From contig JAFIHO010000221.1 in assembly GCA_017849395.1 (NCBI GenBank), forward strand, positions 1 through 14,232: a DNA stretch of 14,232 nt, given 5' to 3'. Under the pieces are notes generated by a model. That model ran no database searches. It had not been told where the DNA came from and worked only from the letters and a program-made list of their open reading frames with translations. Each line of letters opens with the position of its first letter. Position 1 is the first letter of the stretch. Origin of the DNA: Hyphomicrobiales bacterium (GTDB lineage: Bacteria > Pseudomonadota > Alphaproteobacteria > Micropepsales > Micropepsaceae). This document shows, piece by piece, positions 13,010 to 14,232 of this stretch. The position numbers and the translations under genes are program-made.

Positions 13010-14232
13010 TCCGCGGCCTCCCTGGCGAGAGCGAGGCGTTCGGAGATCGCCCCGATGATGAAGCGCGCGGTGATGGGCGTGCCATCATAGTTGAGGATGG
13101 AGATAAACCGCGCCGGATCGATGCCGCATTCATTGACCAGCAGGGTGCGCATCTGGGCGTCGCGGTTCTGCTCCACCAGGAACACCTGGTCATGGGCATT
13201 GATGAAATCGACCACGGCGTCGCTGAACGGAAAGGCGCGCAATCGCATCAGGTCAAGGTGCATGCCCTGCCCTTCCAGCGCCGCCATGGCTTCCTTCATC
13301 GCCGCCGTGGTGGAGCCAAAATAGATCGCACCGCAGCGGGCCTTTTCCTTCGATTTCTGGATGACGGGGCCTGGCACCAGCGTCTTGGCCGTTTCGAACT
13401 TGCGCAGCAGGCGCTGCATATTGTCCTGATAGACGGGCCCTTCCTCGCTGTATTTGGCGAAACGGTCGCGACTGGTGCCGCGGGTGAAGAACGCACCCTT
13501 GGTGGGATGGGTGCCCGGCAGGGTGCGGTACGGGATCGCGTCGCCATCCACATCCAGATAACGGCCGAATGTTTTGCCGCTGTCCAGATCGGCGGCGGTC
13601 ATCACCTTGCCGCAGTCATAGGTGCGCTTGTCATCCCACACGAAGGGCTCGCACAGCCATTCATTCATGCCGATATCCAGATCTTCCAGTACGAAGACCG
13701 GCGTCTGCAACCGCTCCGCGAGGTCGAACGCCTGGGCGGACATTTCGAACAGTTCCTTCGGGTCTTCCGGGAACAGCACGACGTGCTTGGTGTCGCCATG
13801 GGATGCATAAGCGCAGATCAGGAGATCGGCCTGCTGGGTGCGGGTGGGCATGCCGGTGGACGGGCCGCCGCGCTGCACGTCGATGATGACGGCCGGGATT
13901 TCCGCGAAATAGGCTAACCCCAAGAATTCCTGCATCAGGGAGATGCCGGGGCCGGAGGTTGCAGTGAACGCGCGCGCGCCGTTCCAGCCCGCGCCGATCA
14001 CCGTGCCAATGGCGGAGATTTCATCTTCCGATTGCACGATGGCGTATTTATTTTTTTGGGTGTCGGCCTCGGTGCGATATTTCCTGCAATGCTTCGCGAA
14101 CGCTTCCGCCACCGAAGTGGACGGCGTGATGGGATACCAGGCCGCGATGGTTGCGCCGCCATAGACACAGCCCAGCCCTGCCGCATCATTGCCATTGACG
14201 AAGATGCGATTGCCGACCGCGTCGGCCTTTTC
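13006..14232 (-). CDS. korA: 2-oxoacid:ferredoxin oxidoreductase, alpha subunit (KorA-like), 5' truncated
   Basis: The frame is open through the right window edge; 408 residues are visible and the start lies outside. Counting from the edge, NGNDAAGLGCVYGG (13-26) leads into YPITPSTS (33-40), the hallmark of the alpha subunit's TPP-facing domain. Then come SEDEISAIG, TSGPGISLMQEFLGLAY and the VQRGGPSTGMPTRTQQADL block that contacts CoA and TPP. The final part (about 270-400) is the transketolase C-terminal-like domain with FLVEQNRDAQMRTLL. The NGNDAAGLG stretch normally follows a fused gamma domain in alphaproteobacterial enzymes of about 600 residues, so a gamma-alpha fusion is expected upstream. 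GTG 14112 lies inside the conserved YPITPSTSV block and is not the start. No ferredoxin-binding delta subunit is visible here. Confidence 0.93.
   Translation of the reverse strand, partial: EKADAVGNRIFVNGNDAAGLGCVYGGATIAAWYPITPSTSVAEAFAKHCRKYRTEADTQKNKYAIVQSEDEISAIGTVIGAGWNGARAFTATSGPGISLMQEFLGLAYFAEIPAVIIDVQRGGPSTGMPTRTQQADLLICAYASHGDTKHVVLFPEDPKELFEMSAQAFDLAERLQTPVFVLEDLDIGMNEWLCEPFVWDDKRTYDCGKVMTAADLDSGKTFGRYLDVDGDAIPYRTLPGTHPTKGAFFTRGTSRDRFAKYSEEGPVYQDNMQRLLRKFETAKTLVPGPVIQKSKEKARCGAIYFGSTTAAMKEAMAALEGQGMHLDLMRLRAFPFSDAVVDFINAHDQVFLVEQNRDAQMRTLLVNECGIDPARFISILNYDGTPITARFIIGAISERLALAREAAE

Noticed and set aside
12056..13090. A 344-residue plus-strand open frame
   Set aside because: It is a mirror of korB in the opposite strand; no family features.

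Overview
This looks like a chromosomal stretch of a GC-rich (roughly 60-65% by eye) bacterium, most likely an alphaproteobacterium. Three signs point that way: the style of two short palindromic intergenic repeats (near 2281-2306 and 7681-7703), an alpha subunit of a 2-oxoacid:ferredoxin oxidoreductase that appears to continue upstream as a gamma-alpha fusion, and an EcfG-like promoter in front of a PRC-barrel gene. The genus cannot be fixed from the sequence alone. No rRNA, tRNA, CRISPR array, transposase or integrase was seen.

Layout from left to right. (1) 1-2263, plus strand: the C-terminal part of a SPINDLY/OGT-type protein glycosyltransferase overlaps by 4 bases an acetolactate-synthase-like TPP enzyme. 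(2) 2347-4638, minus strand: a LysR regulator is followed 12 bases later by a secreted M28 zinc aminopeptidase. (3) 4785-5156, plus strand: a single PRC-barrel protein with its own leader hairpins, a candidate stress promoter and a strong terminator. (4) 5214-7524, minus strand: a pirin, WrbA, alpha/beta-hydrolase series typical of quinone and electrophile stress clusters. (5) 7743-14232, minus strand: a long, tightly packed series of korA (cut by the window edge), korB, a membrane-anchored trypsin-like protease, a MoxR AAA+ ATPase, a DUF58 protein and a BatA-like VWA membrane protein.

How the parts may work together. KorAB would oxidise a 2-oxoacid (probably 2-oxoglutarate) with ferredoxin as acceptor. 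The MoxR/DUF58/VWA trio is the usual chaperone-ATPase plus VWA adaptor set acting at the inner membrane, here preceded by an HtrA-like protease that lacks a PDZ domain. The most interesting regulatory signal is a 24-bp inverted repeat, GAAAC-N14-GTTTC, with identical spacing in front of both the LysR gene (4649-4672) and the pirin gene (7603-7626). It suggests that this LysR protein controls itself, the M28 peptidase and the pirin-WrbA-hydrolase series. No complete and clearly unprecedented system is evident; the best candidates for new biology are that regulon, the glycosyltransferase/TPP-enzyme pair and the protease-MoxR-VWA arrangement.
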